The translations under genes and the position numbers were made by a program. From an uncultured SAR86 cluster bacterium (GTDB lineage Bacteria > Pseudomonadota > Gammaproteobacteria > Magnimaribacterales > D2472), in NCBI GenBank assembly GCA_902596165.1, contig CACJSU010000002.1, forward strand, positions 62,001 through 126,000: a stretch of DNA of 64,000 nucleotides, in the 5' to 3' direction. The notes beneath the pieces are model-generated. The model ran no database searches. It was not told the DNA's origin and worked only from the letters and a program-made list of their open reading frames with translations. Below, piece by piece: positions 61,104 to 64,000 of the stretch (within the stretch, counting starts at the first letter, position 1; each line of letters starts with the position of its first letter).

Positions 61104-61180
61104 GCGCCCGTAGCTCAGCTGGATAGAGTACTTGGCTTCGAACCAAGGGGTCGGGAGTTCGAATCTCTCCGGGCGTGCCA
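61104..61180 (+). tRNA. tRNA-Arg, anticodon TCG
   Basis: 77 bases with encoded CCA. It is identical to the tRNA-Arg(ACG) at 31924 except at three places: anticodon base 34 (T for A), base 70 (C for T) and base 72 (T for C). The acceptor is GCGCCCG/CGGGCGT with a terminal G1-U72 pair and normal G3-C70. D, anticodon and T stems match exactly. It would read CGA and probably CGG. It ends 12 bases before the start of the gamma-glutamyltransferase. Confidence 0.96.
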
Positions 61181-61192
61181 GAGAAAAATATT

Positions 61193-62875
61193 ATGATAAG
61201 AATACTTAGCTTTATACTGTTATTAATAATGTCTAACTCTGGTTATGGATACGATCGAATTACAGGCGAGAAATTTGCTAGTAGATCTGAGGTTATTGGT
61301 CAAAATGGCATGGTGGCAACGAGCCATCCTCTTGCCACTCAAATAGGCTTAGATATTCTCAAACAAGGTGGTACGGCCATAGATGCAGCAATTGCTGCCA
61401 ATATTGCTTTAGGACTTATGGAACCTACCGGCAACGGCATAGGCGGTGATTTGTTTGCAATCGTTTGGGATGCTAATGAAAAAAAACTACATGGCTTAAA
61501 TGCAAGTGGGCCAGCACCTAAAAACATTTCAATTGATTACTTTGTTAAGAATGGGCTTAATAAAATTCCATCTTATGGCCCTCTTCCAGTCACTGTGCCT
61601 GGCGCAGTAGATGGTTGGGTTAAGTTGCATGAAAAATTTGGGAAAATGGATTTTCAATCCTTGTTTGAACCCACGATTGAATATGCGGAAAATGGCTTTC
61701 CTGTAACTGAAACTATTGCATATTATCTAGATAGATCAAAAAAACGTTTTGAGAACTACCCAAACTTTAGAGATGTGTGGCTTAAAAATGGCAAGATGCC
61801 TGCAAAGGGAGAAATTTTTAAGAATCCGCAACTAGCAAAAACTTTAAAAATAATAGCAGATCAAGGCAGAGCTGGTTTTTATGAAGGTCACGTTGCAACA
61901 ACCATGGCAGACTTCATTCAATCTCAAGGGGGGTTCCTTTCATATGAAGATCTCTCTTCCTTTCATTCAGAATGGACACCTCCAGTGTCATCTAATTATA
62001 GAGGCTATGACGTTTGGGAGCTTCCTCCAAATGGTCAAGGCATTGCAGCTTTGCAAATTTTGAATATTTTAGAAAACTACAACGTTAAAAAAATGGGACT
62101 TTTTAGTGCTGAATACATCCATTTGTTTACTGAAGCCAAAAAATTAGTCTTTGCAGATCGAGCAAAATATTATGCAGATCCTGATTTTTCAAAAATTCCA
62201 GTTCAGGAATTAATCTCTAAAAGCTATGCTAAAGATAGAGCAAAACTTATCAATCTTTCTGAAGCAGCCCAAACAGATCAGCCTGGGGTTTTAGAGTCTG
62301 GAGATACCATCTATCTAACTGCTGCAGATCAATATGGAAACATGATCTCTCTAATTCAAAGCAATTATCGTGGTATGGGCTCTGGAATGATGCCTCCTGG
62401 TTTAGGCTTCATGCTTCAAGATCGAGGAGAGCTATTTAGTTTAGATAAAAATCATAAGAATGCTCTTGAAGGAGGCAAAAGACCCTTCCACACAATCATT
62501 CCAGCATTTGTGACTAAGGATGGGAAGCCATTTATGAGTTTTGGGGTGATGGGTGGAGCAACCCAACCTCAAGCACATGCTCAGATTATTATTAATATGA
62601 TCGATTTTGGTTTAAATCTTCAGGAAGCTGGTGACGCTCCACGAATAGTCCATAGCGGATCTTCGCAACCAACCGATGAGGTAATGACAGATGGAGGTAC
62701 ATTGAGCATTGAAAGCGGCTTTGGAAAAGAAATTGAAAAACAATTAACAAAGAAAGGTCACAACATAAAATATGAAAAAGGTATCTTTGGTGGCTACCAA
62801 GCAATTATGCTTGAGGATGGCGTTTACTATGGTGCATCAGAAACTAGAAAGGATGGTCAAGCTGCTGGATATTAA
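61193..62875 (+). CDS. gamma-glutamyltransferase
   Basis: 560 residues, Ntn hydrolase that cleaves and transfers gamma-glutamyl groups. Signal peptide MIRILSFILLLIMSNSGYG. N-terminal blocks NGMVATSHPLATQIGLDIL and AIAANIALGLMEPTGNGIGG, then the autoprocessing Thr in ESGDTIYLTAADQYGN, followed by NYRGMGSGMMPPGLGF and the C-terminal GGYQAIM. The ATG at 61193 is chosen; an in-frame GTG at 61175 lies inside the 3' end of the tRNA gene. It may recycle glutathione or hydrolyse gamma-glutamyl compounds in the periplasm. Confidence 0.93.
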   Translation: MIRILSFILLLIMSNSGYGYDRITGEKFASRSEVIGQNGMVATSHPLATQIGLDILKQGGTAIDAAIAANIALGLMEPTGNGIGGDLFAIVWDANEKKLHGLNASGPAPKNISIDYFVKNGLNKIPSYGPLPVTVPGAVDGWVKLHEKFGKMDFQSLFEPTIEYAENGFPVTETIAYYLDRSKKRFENYPNFRDVWLKNGKMPAKGEIFKNPQLAKTLKIIADQGRAGFYEGHVATTMADFIQSQGGFLSYEDLSSFHSEWTPPVSSNYRGYDVWELPPNGQGIAALQILNILENYNVKKMGLFSAEYIHLFTEAKKLVFADRAKYYADPDFSKIPVQELISKSYAKDRAKLINLSEAAQTDQPGVLESGDTIYLTAADQYGNMISLIQSNYRGMGSGMMPPGLGFMLQDRGELFSLDKNHKNALEGGKRPFHTIIPAFVTKDGKPFMSFGVMGGATQPQAHAQIIINMIDFGLNLQEAGDAPRIVHSGSSQPTDEVMTDGGTLSIESGFGKEIEKQLTKKGHNIKYEKGIFGGYQAIMLEDGVYYGASETRKDGQAAGY

Positions 62876-62879
62876 ATCT

Positions 62880-63281
62880 TTAACTCATCCTTTTTAATGC
62901 ACATAACTTATTGCCAGATGGATCTCTAAGATAGGCAAGATACATATCATATCCAACATATTTTTTTACATCTCGGATACCTGGCGGATCCTCACATGTT
63001 TCTCCACCATTTTCTATGCCTGCTTGATGCCAAGCATCACCAGTCTCAGTATCTGGAACTGAAAAACCGATTGTAGTTCCATTTCCTCCCGAGGCTGGCT
63101 CGTCATTTATGGGCTCAGTAATAATAAACATATTGTTTTCATGTATGTATAAATACCTGGTTTGGCCAGTTGGATTAACAGATAAGATTCCCGGCTTACA
63201 ACCCAGAGTTCCTAAAACCGCATCATAAAAAACTTTAGATGCCTCAATATCATTTGATCCAACCATAATATGACTAAACAT
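62880..63281 (-). CDS. VOC/glyoxalase family protein
   Basis: 133 residues with the vicinal-oxygen-chelate fold. MFSHIMVGSNDIEASKVFYDAVLGTLGCKPG is the usual first repeat and GYDMYLAYLRDPSGNKLCALKR the last. Candidate metal ligands are His4 and the late Glu/Asp region. It is likely a small lyase or binding protein; the substrate is not evident. Converges on the gamma-glutamyltransferase gene (4 bases apart) and follows the rhodanese (16 bases). Confidence 0.88.
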   Translation of the reverse strand: MFSHIMVGSNDIEASKVFYDAVLGTLGCKPGILSVNPTGQTRYLYIHENNMFIITEPINDEPASGGNGTTIGFSVPDTETGDAWHQAGIENGGETCEDPPGIRDVKKYVGYDMYLAYLRDPSGNKLCALKRMS

Positions 63282-63297
63282 ATGCGCTCCTCCTGAA

Positions 63298-63657
63298 TTA
63301 AATTAATGACTTTTTCTTAGCCCCTTGATCTAGAATATCTTGAAATCCAACCAAGTTAAAAACTTTTTTATAACCTACTTTTTTTAAATTGTATCCTGCT
63401 ATAGCCGATCTTACGCCTATAGCACAAAAAACATAGACTGAAGTGTCAAATGAAATATCATCATTGTTATTTAACCTAAATTCTATAACCCCTTTAGGAA
63501 CATGGATTGATCCATGAACTGTACCAGATGCCTTTAACTCATCATGCTGTCGAACATCTATCATGACTTTTGCGTTTGAATCATTTTTGAAATCATCAAA
63601 TGATACCCTGGGGATTATTTCATCCGCTTTTAGTAATAATTCTTCTGTATATGTCAT
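63298..63657 (-). CDS. single-domain rhodanese
   Basis: 119 residues with a rhodanese fold: VMIDVRQHDEL, GSIHVPKG and the active-site loop VFCAIGVRSAIAGYNL with Cys78. The loop has CAIGVRS where a typical rhodanese has CRSGxRS, so the entry to the active site differs. Likely sulfur transfer or a related role. It starts 1 base after the EamA transporter stop and is 16 bases before the VOC gene. Confidence 0.88.
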   Translation of the reverse strand: MTYTEELLLKADEIIPRVSFDDFKNDSNAKVMIDVRQHDELKASGTVHGSIHVPKGVIEFRLNNNDDISFDTSVYVFCAIGVRSAIAGYNLKKVGYKKVFNLVGFQDILDQGAKKKSLI

Positions 63658-63658
63658 C

Positions 63659-64000
63659 TTAATTTTTGATCTTTACTTTAGTTGAATTAGCAAAGTACAT
63701 ACCCATCATAACAAAAAGAAAACCACCCAAAATAATGAGCGTAATCTTTTCTTGAAGAAAAATTGCACCCCACAAAATACTAAAAACAGGAAGTAAGTAT
63801 GTCAGAGTTGATGTTTTTACAGCTCCTATTCTATTTATCAATCTTATATAACCAAGATAGCCAATTCCTGTTGAAACAACAGCAAGCCAAAGCAATGCTA
63901 AAAATGAGTTTAAATTAGGAATTGTATCGGGCAAATTAAAAACTGCAAAAGGTGTCATAAATAGTCCGCCAAAGAGCATCGACCAACCTATTAAAACTTT
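63659..64000 (-). CDS. EamA/DMT family transporter, C-terminal part (5' end outside window)
   Basis: The frame is open to the right edge with no start needed, so the gene continues beyond 64000. The visible 114 residues are the second EamA repeat with four to five helices: LALLWLAVVSTGIGYLGYIR, LTYLLPVFSILWGAIFLQE and LGGFLFVMMGMYFANS. It exports small metabolites such as amino acids or similar compounds. Stop is one base before the rhodanese start. Confidence 0.9.
   Translation of the reverse strand, partial: KVLIGWSMLFGGLFMTPFAVFNLPDTIPNLNSFLALLWLAVVSTGIGYLGYIRLINRIGAVKTSTLTYLLPVFSILWGAIFLQEKITLIILGGFLFVMMGMYFANSTKVKIKN

Noticed and set aside
31924..61180. The two tRNA genes as attachment sites of an integrated element
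   Set aside because: No integrase, transposase or phage gene is seen, and both copies are whole tRNAs with different anticodons, which fits gene duplication better than an att site.
61175..61192. GTG at 61175 as start of gamma-glutamyltransferase
   Set aside because: It lies in the mature tRNA, and the following ATG gives a proper signal peptide.
1..64000. CRISPR arrays, insertion sequences or rRNA genes
   Set aside because: No regularly spaced repeats, terminal inverted repeats with transposase, or rRNA sequence were seen anywhere in the window.

Overview
The window is AT-rich bacterial DNA that is densely packed with genes, with no gene-free stretch over 300 bases. The gene types point to an uncultured marine gammaproteobacterium of the SAR86 kind: a TonB-dependent receptor, spinster-like MFS carriers, phytanoyl-CoA dioxygenases, a P450, Baeyer-Villiger and carotenoid oxygenases, a FimV-like periplasmic domain, and two tRNA-Arg genes of the E. 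coli ArgACG type. The lineage is an inference; no rRNA or marker gene confirms it.

Bases 1-6351 hold a signalling block. A hybrid histidine kinase, cut by the left edge, faces a tight four-gene operon encoding a membrane protein of unknown function, an EAL phosphodiesterase, a REC-GGDEF diguanylate cyclase with histidine-box domains, and a single-domain receiver. Together they look like a phosphorelay feeding c-di-GMP synthesis and breakdown.

Bases 6550-31837 are a catabolic region for an imported hydrophobic or cyclic compound. It has an acyl-CoA ligase, two thiolases, a tandem HxlR regulator, a DUF1295 membrane enzyme, nitronate monooxygenase, a carotenoid-cleavage-type oxygenase, an epoxide-hydrolase-like protein, an old-yellow-enzyme reductase, two SDRs, HyuA with two HyuB, two phytanoyl-CoA dioxygenases, two MFS carriers and a TonB receptor. 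Several members have altered active sites (a peroxiredoxin without its cysteine, a thiolase with Ser for the second Cys, an SDR without Tyr/Lys).

A tRNA-Arg(ACG) follows at 31924. Then come a Baeyer-Villiger monooxygenase, M28 and M16 peptidases, a P450, a hotdog thioesterase and a sterol-desaturase-like hydroxylase (32-41 kb).

Bases 41.5-57.5 kb are accessory and mostly of unknown function. This stretch has a four-gene operon containing an OGFr-like protein under a LexA-like site; a small protein behind a near-perfect LexA box; an ECF sigma factor with an anti-sigma carrying a FimV/LysM-like periplasmic domain and three matching candidate promoters (TTTGTAAC-N17-GTYTAAG type); a HEPN-like protein; a TM0106-type nuclease-helicase; and a convergent type II restriction-modification pair.

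The end (57.5-64 kb) returns to ordinary genes: DUF2237, an MBL-fold hydrolase, a DUF3604 lipoprotein, tRNA-Arg(TCG), gamma-glutamyltransferase, a VOC protein, a rhodanese and a cut EamA transporter. The two tRNA-Arg genes differ at only three bases, one of them in the anticodon. The most promising leads are the ECF/FimV-like system with its promoter motif, the LexA-linked operons, and the tRNA-Arg(ACG) that carries a G3-U70 pair.
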